Assembly: GCA_964035795.1 (NCBI GenBank)
Contig: OZ038322.1
Location: 18,640,674 to 18,704,673, forward strand
Direction of reading: 5' to 3'
Origin: Pterobdella sp. o SKG-2022
Taxonomy: Eukaryota > Annelida > Clitellata > Hirudinida > Piscicolidae
DNA: 64,000 nucleotides
How positions within the stretch are numbered: position 1 is the stretch's first letter; the number at the start of each line of letters is the position of its first letter. A program made the position numbers and the translations under genes. Shown piece by piece: positions 1-12,319 of this stretch. The notes under the pieces were generated by a model, which worked only from the letters and a program-made list of their open reading frames with translations, was not told the DNA's origin and did not search any database.

Positions 1-1
1 A

Positions 2-3000
2 ATGCAGAAGTGCTTGGTGATGGACAGACTTGAATCTGAAAAGCGCACAGAACTACAAACACAAAAACTTTTACATGAGGCTGAATTGAAAGAACTTTGT
101 GATAAATTAACTAAACCTCAGCAAAAAGAAAACTCGTCACGACAACTGTCAGATGAAATCACATATAAAAATGACCAAATTCAAATGCTACAGCAAAAAC
201 TTCAACAGATCACTTCTAAGCAGCAACAAGAAGTGATGAAGACCTGTGAACTTCAAAACACCATAAAATCCTTGCAACAACAGTTGAACAAGCAAGAAAG
301 CATGAAGCTTCAGAAGACCACTTCAGCAACAACTTCTAATGCGGATGACGCGTCTTTCAATGTGACCACTGTATCAACCACACTGCAAGACATCACCATG
401 TCATATGAAGAACTCTCTGGAGATCTGCAGGTCACAAGCATTTGGATTAGAAAAAAAATTTTTTTTAATTCAATAAAATTTTTCATGGATTTGTTTTGAA
501 ATATTTTTGTAGGTATTAAATTTTGTTTCAGTAGTTTAAAATTTTCAAACTAATATTTCAGTCTATTCTACGGAAGTTGCACCAAGAAGCAGTGAGGGTT
601 CTATCTTTATCCGACTGTAAGTACTTGGAGGCGTTGGAGAAAAAGAAAGAAGAGAGAGAAAGATTGCAGAAAGAGTGGGATAGGGAAAGGAGTGAACTTT
701 TAATGCAAATAAAATCTTTGAGGAAAGAGATCAAAGAGGATAAAGAGGTTGCTTAATTATTTTAATTTTTTTTAGATTGGTAGTGTTGTTTCTGTGTGTA
801 AAAATGAGAATGCTTATAATTATTGCTTAAAAAATTGTAATGTTTCAGTTTTGATAGTGATGCGATTTCAATAAATATTGCAATAGAACAAAACTGAAAT
901 TTATTTTATTTTTTTCTTATACCTAAAAAATATTGGTTATATTTAATGGGTATAGAATACATTTTTTCATATTGCTGCATAATAATCGTCAAACTTCTCT
1001 TGAAAAGAGACAAATGACGTCAAACGAAGATGATGAGGGGATGATATTGTTATGTTATAGTATAATCAAGTATAAACTCTACCATATAATCCAAATAAAT
1101 AACAGCAAGGGTCCTTGGAGTTGGAACAAGCAATAAAGAGATGTATCAAAACAGAAGAGAAGTATCGAGAGTTGAAAGATATGATAGAAGGAATGACTTT
1201 AAGAGAAAATAGTGAGGATGTTGACAAGTTCAAGTTGTCTTTGCAACAAGAGAAAGCTACTACCAATGAACTTTATCGGTCAGAATTCTACTTCCAAAAA
1301 ATCTATGATTCTTATTTTGAAATATTTTGAATGTTTACATGTTTTGAAAAAATCATGTTTCTTTTCATTTGTTTATTAATGCTTTAAAAAAAATTTCCAA
1401 ACTACTTTTTTGATTAAATTTTTGTAACTTTTCAACAGTTTATCATCAGCGCAAAGTCTGAGTTATTTCAATTTTGCAGTTTGTTGGGTGAAGAGCAGAA
1501 GTCAAATGAAAATTTGAAGAAGAAACAAGATAACTTGAAGGAAATCATCAGGGATTTGCAGGCCTCCATTGATGTGACAAGAGCCGATAACTTGGGAATC
1601 AAAGATGCAGATAAAGAGGAAGTAAGGCATCTGAAGAAAGAAATAGATAAACTGAAGCGAATGCTAAGCAAAGCTGAGGTGGGTACAAAATATATTATTC
1701 ATTTAGAGCTTTTTCAGATATTTATTTTTTCTATCATTGTATTAATTTTTCATATCAAGTTTTGTTTTATCGATTATTTTTTATTAGTATATTCAAGGTA
1801 ATGATCAAACTCATTTAGGCTGAGAAAGCAACTGGCGAAAGTAAATTATTGCTTCAGGCTCAAGAACTTTTGAGCACCAATCAACAGAGGGACTACTTGC
1901 AAAACCAACTTGCAGAGATCAAACACAAACTCAATAATATCGAAGCACAACTGACTTCAGAAGAACGAAGGGTTTGTTGAGTGTTTTCTAATGAGTTTTG
2001 TGTTTATTCCAAGTAGTTTATTTCTTTTAAAGCCGGATTTTGGTGATTTTATTTTTTATGAGATTTTCTTATCATAAGAATAAAACGTTATTATGAAAAT
2101 TTGTGAAAAATAATTGAAAATTTTATTTAAATTGAAGATGTAAAAACTCGTGTTTTTTTTTAGCTTACAGAAGGAAAGAAGGCTGAAGAGATGATGATAA
2201 TGATTAAAAATATCAATTTATTGAACCAAAAGTTGCAACTTCTCTCTATCATCTCCCATGAATACATGTAATACACTGTGCTGTTTTTTATAAAATAACT
2301 TTAGAGATATGGTAGAAATTTTAAATGAAATTTTTAATATATTAATAATTTTGCAGAAAAAGCCAAACACAAAGTGACTTCAATTCTACCAACGAAACCA
2401 GCATGACTGACTTGATCAACGACATTTGTATCGATGTCAAACGTATGCAATCATTAGCCAAAGGTTTCTTATCTTTGGGTAAGCATTACTCAAAAGAAAA
2501 TCTTGCATCGAACAGACCAACTTCTTACCCCTCTCATGGTGATCTGATAGGACAAACAGAAGTTGTTGATGATCATGTGTTGATACATAACTCAAAACTT
2601 ACACAAAAGATTCAGGCTATGAGCAATGAAATTAATCATTTGAAATACAAGTTGGCACTGAAAGAGGTTTCAAGCAATGAAGATGTCAAACTCAAAGCTG
2701 ATCGACAAGCATTCCTTTCTCAGGTTGATCCTGTGGTCACAGATAAAGAAAAGGTAAGTAGTGTCACGCTTAAATTTTATATTCAACCATGTAACTTACT
2801 AAACATACTATTTGGTACTCCTAATTTTAAGAGGCACTACTTAGGAGAGGTTATAATTGCTAATAACTTAGTTTTCTTCTAGTTTCAATAGCTTTAAACG
2901 CCACTATTTGCCAAGTATTTTTAGTTGCATTACACTTGTTCAATGCTTCAGCTTTTTAAAATTTATTTAATATTTTCTTAAATTTAAATTTTTGTTTTTG

Positions 3001-4412
3001 TCAAGGTACAACGTCTTTTTAGTAAGTATTTGAGAGCTGAGTCATTCCGCAAGTCTTTAATATATCAGAAAAAGTATTTGTTGTTTTTATTGGGGGATTT
3101 CAAGCAATCTGAGCAAGCAACTTTAGCTGCCATTGCCAAGTTAACAGCCACGGCAAGGGCGGGTTGTTGTTCAGCTGGTTCCAGGTATTTGGATGGTAGT
3201 GATGAGGACGATTACGATGTCATACAAACGTTGAATTCGTCATGTCCTTCATTCCACAAAGATCTACAAAACAACTACATGCCATCATCACACGAACATT
3301 ATCAGCAGCACTTGAAAACCTCTCCAAGAAAGAGACCCATATTGAAGTTTAGAACTGCTGTGAGAGCAGTCATCGGTGTCTTGAGGTTGTTTTTGCATTT
3401 CAAAATTATTAGCGTTTCATTTGAATTTATTTCAATTTTTTAACTTTAAAGAATGAAGTTTTTGGTAAAGAAATGGCAAAAGGTTAACAAACTTGGTCTT
3501 TCTTCAATGCATCGTGGTTAGATGTTTTTTACAGTTTTTTAAAGAATATTTTTTTCTTTGTTCAAATTTAAAGCTTCTTATATGGAAATATTTAAATAGT
3601 TTGTATTATAAATTAATTTCTTGTTATTTAATTTTAAAATTTGTTTTCCTTGCAGAAACATCGGCTAGAAGACGCCTTGATGTTGAGTCGAACGGCAATT
3701 CAAGAAGATTTGCGCGAGAATTCGTGAACACCAATGAAAACATCCCACCGAAAATTTTTCAATCAAGCATTAATCTTGCCACCACCGAAATCGATAACAA
3801 TTTTCACCATACGAAAAGCCTTGAAAATATGACAAAAAACAATTACTACAACTTTAGGAATTTTGATGCAATCAATAGCGAGAGTTTATCTGCTGCTAAT
3901 CAAGACAAACAGTGTTATAATCGAAATCACTTTTCTCAAAAATCGTCACCAACTCCTAGATGTTTTCATGAAGTGAGAACTCATTGCAAAAAGGTTAATT
4001 CTACTCCTCCTACTAAAGAAAGTATGATCAATGGATCTGTCAAAAGGTACATAATATATCATTTTTTTTCAAGCTTTTTAAAAAAAAATGGCTTTGTTTA
4101 AAGCGGTATTTTAATTCAGATGACGTTTTCAACAGGATAGAAAATTCATTTCTGGACAACTTGGACAAAATAGTTGATAGATCTTACCATGAACAATCAA
4201 TCAAGCTTCTTAAGCAACAGTGTGATGATGATGCTTTGAAACCAACAGATTTCTCTGCCAGAAATCCTGATAAAAATTTTTATTCATCAAAATATAATTA
4301 TTCAGATGATATCATGGATATTGGACTGAACAACAATACTAATAACTCATCTTTTGAAAATTATTTGCATCGTTTTGACCAAGTGAACAACAGGTTAACT
4401 AAACCGTACTGA
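2..4412 (+). CDS. Pericentrin/AKAP9-like centrosomal coiled-coil protein, C-terminal part (11 exons)
   Basis: Exons read by eye: 2-430, 562-747, 1106-1278, 1480-1678, 1819-1971, 2164-2267, 2357-2753, 3006-3385, 3452-3516, 3656-4046 and 4136-4412. All join in phase and give 917 residues plus a stop; the 5' part lies outside the window. The first ~400 residues are Gln/Glu/Lys-rich coiled coil. Residues ~548-695 form a PACT domain, seen as LRAESFRKSLIYQKKYLL, then RKRPILKFRTAVRAVIGVL and FLVKKWQ across the next splice. PACT domains anchor pericentrin, AKAP9 and insect PLP to centrioles/basal bodies and bind calmodulin (family knowledge). An acidic/Ser linker (DGSDEDDYD) interrupts the PACT block. 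About 220 Asn/Ser-rich residues follow it, a longer tail than in human pericentrin. Introns are short (64-250 nt). Family call is firm; pericentrin versus AKAP9 orthology is not decided. Confidence 0.9.
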
Positions 4413-4678
4413 ATTCTCATTTTCAATGTATTAATATAGCAAATCAAAAATATTGACATTAAAAATAATCGTTATTTTTCATTTTCTTTATTGAAATTTA
4501 ATTTTTTTATAAGAGTTAATTAAAGTTTTTAATGAGTGAAATGATCTTGAAATGAAATCAAATATTCATGATATTATATTTTGGCTCCAAAATCAACTTT
4601 CATGTCTGTGCTTCATTTAGAACACTCCTCATTTTGAACAATTTGTTCTTATACTTCATGGACTGTGCTTCTAATATA

Positions 4679-4684
4679 AATAAA
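4679..4684 (+). promoter_or_regulatory. Possible poly(A) signal of the pericentrin-like gene
   Basis: An AATAAA hexamer lies about 270 nt after the stop codon. In such AT-rich DNA the hexamer is common by chance, so this is only the best-placed candidate. Confidence 0.3.
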
Positions 4685-4699
4685 TTCTTTGTTTTAAAT

Positions 4700-5300
4700 T
4701 CAAATGATCAAAACTTTGAATTATTTATATAAAGAAAAGAATGTTCTTTTTAGAGATGAAAAGATGCTGACTAATTAAATAGAAAAAAACCTCATTATAC
4801 ACACAATTATATTTTAAAGCTTTGCACATAATAGTTTTGTTTCAAAGAATAATTGGTCATTCAATTTTCAAGATGAAAAAAAAGTGTTTTAAAATGAGTT
4901 TAAAAAGTTTATTGTTATTTAAAGTAATATACGAAGGAAACCTTACTTGCTCAATAAAAAAGGAAACAAGCGTCTTTCCAAACATCCGACAAATCCTTCT
5001 ATAATGATAAACCCACTGATATACATTAAGTCTATTTTTAAAATGTATAAGATTTTTAATGCATTTATTAGGACAGAAAAAAAAGGATTTCCGATAAGCT
5101 TAGTTCATTACATACAAAATTGACATAGTTATTAATGTTTATATAAAAGTTTTAGTAGCGATTGTAGTTATGAAATAAGATCAATAACTAGTTCAAAATA
5201 GAGTATTCTTAATGTTATTAGTGAAACGTAAAATATTTGATGATCAGCAGTTACCTGAAGAGGGTATATAGCAGAAATATTAATGAAAAATAGCAAAACA
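4700..5300. other. Intergenic AT-rich DNA
   Basis: Downstream of the pericentrin-like gene. Only short open frames are present, with A/T-run composition and no splice context. I see no gene, RNA or recognisable repeat. Confidence 0.5.
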
Positions 5301-5306
5301 AAAAAA

Positions 5307-5400
5307 AAGCTTTTTTAGCGGGAAAAATAGAACAAAAATGGATTCAATTCTATTGGTCAGTATAAAGAACTTTGTTTTTTATTGTAAGCGTGTAAACGTC
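5307..5400 (+). repeat. Dispersed repeat with TTAGCGGGAAAAATAG and ATTGGTCAGT blocks
   Basis: The stretch contains TTAGCGGGAAAAATAG, then TTCAATTCTATTGGTCAGT, then ATTGTAAGCGTG. The same order of blocks recurs at 55325-55385 on the minus strand and in part at 55424-55481 on the plus strand. It is probably a short nonautonomous element. No terminal repeat or target duplication was recognised here. Confidence 0.5.
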
Positions 5401-5680
5401 AAGTTAGAATAATGGTTTCACTAACAAAGTTCATGAATTTACATATCTCAGCTTCCATTTTAAGGAAATAGTATAAATTAATTAGTTTTTTTTTTTAATG
5501 AAATAAAAGAATAATTTTTCAAATTTGAACTCTGTAATAAATCAAATTGATAAGTTTCCACGAAGAATTACTTTGAAATAATAGATTTCTGAGCCCAAAA
5601 TGACTGAGTTTCAAAGGTATTTTACGGTATTTCCAATTCCACGAAATGTATATCTAAATAATTAAAAAATAAAAAAAATC

Positions 5681-5840
5681 TTGGCCTGGTAGACTAATTA
5701 AGTAAAGTTACCGGGTTCGATCCCGTGTAGGCCGACAATTAGCACCTTTTCCACAATGTGTTTTTGCTAAATTAAATTTGTAGCAAGTGCTTTGATCTAT
5801 AAGGAAAAGCTCTTTACACATACCGCATTACATTTCATTA
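5681..5840 (+). mobile_element. tRNA-derived SINE copy (5' half deleted)
   Basis: The B box GGTTCGATCCC is followed by the family body (GCACCTTTTCCACAATGTG, GTAGCAAGTGCTTTGATC, TATAAGGAAAAG) and the ACCGCATTACATT 3' end. The tRNA head keeps only fragments (TTGGCC then TGGTAGACTAATTA), so the A-box region is deleted. Confidence 0.8.
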
Positions 5841-7870
5841 ATTTTCAAAAAATTTTGCTTTCTATCAAATATTTATTGAAATCTACTAAGTTTCTTTAAT
5901 GAGTTCATTAATTTCACAAAATTTTCAAAAAATGTTTACCATTTTTGACCTTCAGTTTTTTCAAGATGATATTTAAACGTGATACATAAAAAGCTGAAAA
6001 ATATTTTGGCTGATCATCACGATGTTTCAATTTCTTCACAGTTGCTTCTGGAAATAAATTTGAAGAAAAATGCTCCATTTGAAAATTCATGAAAACTAAG
6101 TGTGTTTCGCATAACTTTAATTTTTTTTAATTCTTAATAATACAATTTTTTTCAGACGCTTATTTGTTTAACAATGTTCAAATTTTCAGAATTTTTTATT
6201 GATAATTATGAGAGAAAAGTGAAATTTTCACCACGGTTACACCTGTTATACAGAGTACGAAATAAGAAATTTGTCAATTTCGTGATAAAATTGAAAAATG
6301 ATATGTTGCAACATTTTTTTATATTTTGTATTTATGTTTTATAACTAAACTAAAATTCTCAGATTTTCATACAAGTTTTCAGCTGAGAACGCAATTTTCA
6401 ATCGTTTTGATGACAAAATAAGTATAGGGAAGCCTCTAAAAACCTTAATATGAGATTATTTTTCGAAGTTTTAAATTAAAAAAAAAATAATTTGAAAATT
6501 TATATATTATGAATAAATAAGTGATGATACAAATATTTTTTCATTATGAAAAAAAGGCAAAAAAAAGAGAATTTGCTGGAATTTAAATTAGTTCAGCTTT
6601 TTACGAAAGCGAAATGACGGTTTGAAAATTTGAAAAACTTAATGGAGTTTATAAAAGTATCATATTATTTAAAAAATTTTGAACATTTATTTTATCAAAA
6701 AACCTCCTGTTCTTCCAGAAAATGACTATGGGATGATCATTCGAGAAGAATGTAGGCGAGAAAAAGGTATTGATTACCTATATATAATTTGATTACTTGC
6801 ATTGAATTTTGAACTCGTAAACTTTGTTTTATTCAACGAACTAAACTTTTTTTTTCAAATTCAGTTTATAAAATTGCAAAAATAATAATGACTTGAAGAT
6901 ATGCTCATGGAAACTTATATTTGAAATAAAAAGTAATCCAATCTACACGAACTTCTTAAGCTGAAATGTTATTGGGCTGAACTCAGAGCGCTACAATTAT
7001 TCAATGGAGAGGTATAGGCTGGGGGCGTCAGTTTGACTGGGTTTTTAAAGCTCAAAAAAATATACTTCTGCTTCAAGAGTTAATTATATTTATAAAAATT
7101 TCTCCCATGTTGTCAAGTGTGTTTTAAACATACAAACACTTTTTCAAATTTTTTAATAATTATTCTTTTTTTTAAATTTTCAAAAGTCATTAAAACTGAA
7201 TTCGACCCCAATAAAATTTGGCTTAAAATTATAAATGTTCATCTTTATTTTGATACTTTTGAAAACAATTATTTTTAAATTTCATATAATTGATGTTCTT
7301 TTCAAAAAAAAAATCTCTCTCTTTCTCAAAAAAAATTCCAATTCCATCATCTATCATTTATTAATATGCTAACGCAAATATATCTCATTGTTTATACTGA
7401 ATTACCACCTTGTATGTATATATGTTGATCATTTAATGTTTCTACATTTTTCTCTATTTTGAGTCAAATTTCAGTAAGAAATATTAGTTCAAAACAGTAA
7501 AAATCTTTTTATATCCACATATTTTTGTATTTCCACATACACCAACTTTAATCGTCAAGTAAAAAATCTTCTCAAATCTTTAATTTTGAAAAGGTTTGGT
7601 TTCTCATAAACTTTTCATAGTGGTGTTAATTTCACTTAATATATAAATTAGTTAGCAACACAATGATTCTTTTTCAGATGAATATAATTTTTCATGAGTT
7701 CAACCTTATTATGTATTGTTGCTAGCCGTATTTTAGTTTTCTTTTGAATCAATTTTTTTAAAGATGTTTCATGAAAGGTTTAAGGAAAAAATACTTCAAA
7801 AAGACACCTAAAATGTCCCAAAAAAAATTCAAAATAAAAAATGATAAAAACAATAACAATTAATATATTA
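5841..7870. other. Noncoding AT-rich stretch
   Basis: No convincing gene. A less AT-rich patch at about 6960-7045 has a short open frame (CYWAELRALQLFNGE) followed by a GT, but nothing links it to other exons. Confidence 0.4.
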
Positions 7871-7874
7871 AAAA

Positions 7875-7953
7875 GGGCTAAAATTTGAGCGCCTCTGAAG
7901 CAACCTTTAATTGACAACTGTGCGCTATAAAAATCTTAATAATAATAATAAAA
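7875..7953 (+). mobile_element. 3' end of an L2/CR1-type LINE
   Basis: The stretch TTGAGCGCCTCTGAAGCAA, then TTGACAACTGTGCGCTATAA, ending in (AAT)n, matches the 3' end of the minus-strand LINE remnant at 44932-45945 almost base for base. It is an extreme 5'-truncated copy, or a nonautonomous element using the same 3' tail. Ending in a short microsatellite is typical of L2/CR1-type LINEs. Confidence 0.75.
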
Positions 7954-9003
7954 TTCAAACAATTAATTTTACTTTCAAAAACAATGAAAGAATGTATTAT
8001 TGATATTTGAATATTTGGTGTTATCTGGTCACAGTAAATTGAATTTGGTTGTGAAATCCGTCAAATTTATACTGAAAATGTCGACTTCTTAGATTTAATA
8101 ATTATTTTGTTTGCGGAAAACCATAAATTGACCGTGTAAATAAAATAAATATTAAATGGTCGTATTTTTCTTCATTTAGTTGTTTTATTATAGTTTCATC
8201 AGTTCCAATTATCAATTGTCACGTCAAAAATTTTTTTAGTTAATGAAATATATATATTCAAATGAAAACACTTTTTGGAGTTTGCTTCATTTCACGAAGC
8301 TTTTCGTAAGATGAACTTACACTATCAAGTGGAGATACAAGTTAAAAATTTTTAATGATATATCTCAGTTGTTTTTTTAAATAATTTCAATTTCTTTAAT
8401 TATTCTTAACTTTATATCTTATTTTATTGATTATATCAATTTCAAAATCCTTTTAGAAAAGATTTTCAATTCAATTTTTACTTAGCTTGTATAAAGCTTA
8501 ACTATATTGTAATAAGGGTAGCGCCGTAGATGCAGTCTAGATGCAACCACCCCTTCATTCGATGCTGTGTATCGGCTTTTCAATTATTTTTAATACAAGT
8601 CCAACTAATTTAATTTTCCAGATCAAAATTACTTTTCATTCATCGATTCTTATATGATAGAAAAATAATTTTTTCCGTTTATTTTTTTGAATCTATTCCC
8701 AATTATTCAACCATGATACATTTTTTCAAAAGAATTGTTAATATTCTTTAGTGAAAATTTTGAAAATATTTAATAAAGATGAAAAATTTCTTTTTACATT
8801 TTTTTGATATGTTTCTTAATCCGTCATTTTGTTTTTTTTGCTTTTCGACTGTTTCCTTTCACAGTCATGTGGGAGAGTTGTGTTTGCGAATTTCCATAAA
8901 AAATTCAGCGCTGTAAACAACCGCTAAACCAAGTTGAAGTTATTTTTCTCAATAGCATAATTGTATTTCAGTAACCCACAGTTTAAAAATTAGATTTACT
9001 GTA
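7954..9003. other. Noncoding AT-rich stretch
   Basis: No gene seen. A small GC-richer patch at 8518-8580 (GGGTAGCGCCGTAGATGCAG) is neither tRNA-like nor clearly coding. Confidence 0.4.
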
Positions 9004-9400
9004 GATGTGTTTGAGCAGAAAATAAGTTTAAGACTGAGAGATTCGGGTGTACAAATGCGTTTTGAGATGTTGGAGTAAAGGTTTGAAAAAAGGTAAACAA
9101 CGTAAAACAATTAGGAAAAAATTAAAGATAAACAGCGTTTTGGGAAAAAGAGCGGTATTAAAAATCTATTGTAGCCTTTAAAACGGAATTCGAATATCTG
9201 TCACTTGCGAGTCTGTATAAGAAGTTGAAAAGTACGCCAGTTAGGTGTAAATAAGTAAATTAATGGTGAGATAAAATCGATTCAAATGAATTTTTTTAAA
9301 CGACTGGCAACCAGTGAGAGTGATCGAGAGAAACTTGGGAAGAAGAGTAATCGCCTTTGACGAGAGTTTTTGCGGTCTGATATCGAATGAACGCTACTTG
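9004..9400 (+). other. Coding-like island, possibly decayed gene or unlinked exons
   Basis: Three short plus-strand open stretches have protein-like rather than A/T-run composition. Positions 9004-9078 read DVFEQKISLRLRDSGVQMRF and on to MLE, then a stop. Positions 9174-9251 read AFKTEFEYLSLASLYKKLKS; this one follows a TAG acceptor-like site and has a GTGTAA donor-like site near its end. Positions 9287-9358 read MNFFKRLATSESDREKLGKK, then a stop. The frames are separated by stops, so this is either small exons or a pseudogene. I do not recognise the family. Confidence 0.3.
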
Positions 9401-9746
9401 GGATTGATTTAACAAATAAATTTTGTCTATAAAATCTCAATTTTTTTTATTCATAAGTTTTGAAATCTAAGAACTTTTTCTTTTAGTTATAGAACTGCAA
9501 ATCGTCAAACTGTTGTTTGAAGAATATTCTATAGTACAAAAACCAGAAGTTAGAAGTATTATATTAAAACAAATATTTTGTGCAGATTTCTGTTACATGC
9601 ACATCTTCTCACTTAAAAAAAATATTGAGTTATAATGAAAGGTTTATTTTATTTTGTTGAGCTGTTTTTTCGTAGACTTATTTTTTTTGATTGTATTTTT
9701 CCTCAATAACCTTCTAACTTATATAAGTTTTGATTTTATTTGTAAT

Positions 9747-9924
9747 CTAATGTGATGCAATACGGTATTTATAAAACGCTTTTCCTTATAGATCAAAGCG
9801 TTTACTACAAATTTAATGTAGCATAAACACACTGTGGAACAGGTGCTAATTATCGGCTCAAGAGAGATCAAACCCGGTAACTTTGGCTAATTAGTCTAAT
9901 GCTCTACCAGCTGAGCTATACGAC
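9747..9924 (-). mobile_element. tRNA-derived SINE, near full length
   Basis: Read on the minus strand it starts GTCGTATAGCTCAGCTGG and TAGAGCATTAGACTAATTAG, which carries a good A box. It continues with the B box-like GGGTTTGATC, then CACCTGTTCCACAGTGTG, the AAACGCTTTGATCTATAAGG hairpin region, and ends ATACCGTATTGCATCACATT. Both Pol III promoter boxes are visible. Confidence 0.9.
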
Positions 9925-10338
9925 AATATAATAAATTGAGACTCAGAAAGTTTTTTCTGAAACAAGTCAATTCATTAAATTGAGCAAAAACTTTTGAAAA
10001 GTTCAATTTTGCTTTAAGGCCATAGCAAATGATATTTTTCTCAAAAATTTGAAACTAATGTACAAAATTGGAGTTTAGAAAATACGTTCATTCTGATACA
10101 CATGTTGATTAAAACTACGCAAACGATTTTGATTAGTTCAAAAAGAATCATGAAGTTTGAAAAAAAAACTGTTTTTTGTATATGCTTAAACTTTATGTGG
10201 AATAAAATAAACTCTTGAAGGTGTTTTCATTTGACTATATAAACTTTATGTGTTTTTAAATGAATCAACAGCAGAAATAAATTAATTTAAAATAAACTTC
10301 TTGAAAAATAAAAGTTAGTTTCTCAAGTTTCTTGTGAA

Positions 10339-10524
10339 ATGAGATTTTTTTTCGCAAAAAATTATTGCAGTTTGTCTAGATTGCCAAAAGTGAGACTTTT
10401 ACAATTACGTGTGGAATGCATGGCAACTGAAGTTGCTTTTAAAAGAAAAAGATTTGAACTGCTTATTGCAGAAAAAATACAATTTATGTTATTTTTTAAT
10501 GTTTTTTTTTCAACAAAAAGATAA
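10339..10524 (+). other. Coding-like stretch, unassigned
   Basis: After a TTATTGCAG acceptor-like site the frame reads LSRLPKVRLLQLRVECMATE and continues VAFKRKRFELLIAEK. The composition is more protein-like than neighbouring frames. No donor or partner exon is clear, and it may belong with the island at 9.0-9.4 kb. Confidence 0.2.
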
Positions 10525-10529
10525 TTTAA

Positions 10530-12180
10530 CAATGTGTCCGAGTAAGTTAAAGGTTTGAAATGTGAATATTTCTTTTCAACGTTTTGCCTCATTTATGGTA
10601 TTTCAAAAGAACAATTCTTAGACAAGGTTTTTTTTGAGCTTCATCAATTTTTTGAGAATTATTAAATTTTTTAATGAATGTTTCATGTCATCAAGCATGT
10701 CATCATGGCGTTTAAAAATTATTCATCAACTTATTTGATTTCACCAAAATTTCAACGTAAAAAACAGAAGAGAATAAAAAATGCGAAAAAATAAAAATTT
10801 AAAAAACATAATGGAATGTTATAGAACGATAAAAAAGCAATAATTGATATAAAAACTAGAAACAGCAAGTACACGAATAAAAGGACATATAAAAAAATAA
10901 ATTTGAAAAATTCAATGGAAGATTTTGTCAACAGCAACAATGGTGTTTCACGGAAATGAAAATTTGGAAGTTAAATATTCATTTTTTTTAGAAATTTATA
11001 TTATACCAATGAATTTTTTGAAAATGTTAGTTATAAAATGTATCTAAAATCTTCTCATTTTACGGTAAGAATCCAAAAATTTAAATGTTCAGTATTTATT
11101 GATTTTGGACGCTAACGGTTAATTTAATTACAAAACTATCAAAAAATTTAGATTCTCAAATAATTTAAATTTAATTTGGTTCAAATATTATACTTTTTTG
11201 TGATTTTTTTTTAAATAGTCACATATATGGTTATGCTGATGTAATACCAGACTAAGATTGAATATTGGACTTTTTCAGATTTCAGTTTCAAATTTAATCT
11301 ACTCGAATCAACAATAGAATAAGCCAAATAAGTTTTTCGATTTTTTGTTTCACAGTTGATCTCTAAGAAGTTTTGAGTTTCATAGTTTAAATCAGTAGTT
11401 ATAAAAAAAAAGTTTCATAACTCAAAAAAAATTTTTTTTAAAGCTTGCTTGCACGTGTTTGATTAAAATTTTCTCTATATTTTCAACTTATTTTATAAAA
11501 ATTTAATTTTAATTCTTATACTTCTACTCCATATAAATTTTCACAACCCACTTAAACTTGACGATGAAACAAATTGAACTAATAGTAACCGTAAATATTT
11601 CTTTAGTTTTCATATATTATCCATGAAATTTTTTTCAATGGTTTACAAAAAAATATTATTTTTCCAATTTCTTTTTGATATTTTTTTCAATAAATGTATC
11701 AATTTTATATCAAGTATCTTTTTAGGCACGTCAATTTAACTATTTTTTTTCATTGTACATTTGTTAATATGTCTTTGAAAGCCTTGCTTGGCACTATTCT
11801 GGACCATAAAAAAATTAATACCATCGTTACCTTTTCAATTGTTTTGTTCAACCCTATCGATATCACTATTTTGACCTGCTCTGCGTCGAATTTGTTATAT
11901 TCTTATCAGTGAAACTCAACGAAGAAAACGTTCATGGGTTTTTCAGCTTTTACTGTTAATGATTCAATGGATAAATGCTTTATAGAGTTTTTGAATTATT
12001 ACGTGCCGTTATATATAAATTTTTTTAAACAATGTGTGACGACTTAAGGCTATGGTACATTTTCCTATTACAAAACTCAAGCGACATCAAAAGGTGTCAA
12101 GCTACTAACAACTAAACAATGGACAAAAATAAAGAATCGAACAATGTCACACATTGAATAATGAAATAAATTAAAAAAGC
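10530..12180. other. Noncoding AT-rich stretch
   Basis: No supported feature. An open frame ending at 11912 contains a plausible peptide (MSLKALLGTILDHKK) but has no splice or family evidence. Confidence 0.35.
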
Positions 12181-12318
12181 AATGTCAATTCACAAAGCCA
12201 GATGCCCATTTCATCATTGGGCAGATTACATGTGAAAGACCTGAAAAAGTGCCGACACATATCAGCCATTGAATGCCGATCAATTAAAACTGAGCTCTTC
12301 AGCATAGGAGTACAATGA
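12181..12318 (+). other. Coding-like island, strand uncertain
   Basis: A less AT-rich patch. The plus frame reads MPISSLGRLHVKDLKKCRHI and on to SAIECRSIKTELFSIGVQ, then a stop. The minus strand is also open (HSMADMCRHFFRSF). Neither is recognised. The bias suggests an old exon or transposon coding fragment. Confidence 0.25.
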
Positions 12319-12319
12319 T

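Noticed and set aside
1066..1671. Minus-strand frames inside the pericentrin-like exons
   Set aside because: Shadows of coiled-coil exons on the plus strand that splice in phase.
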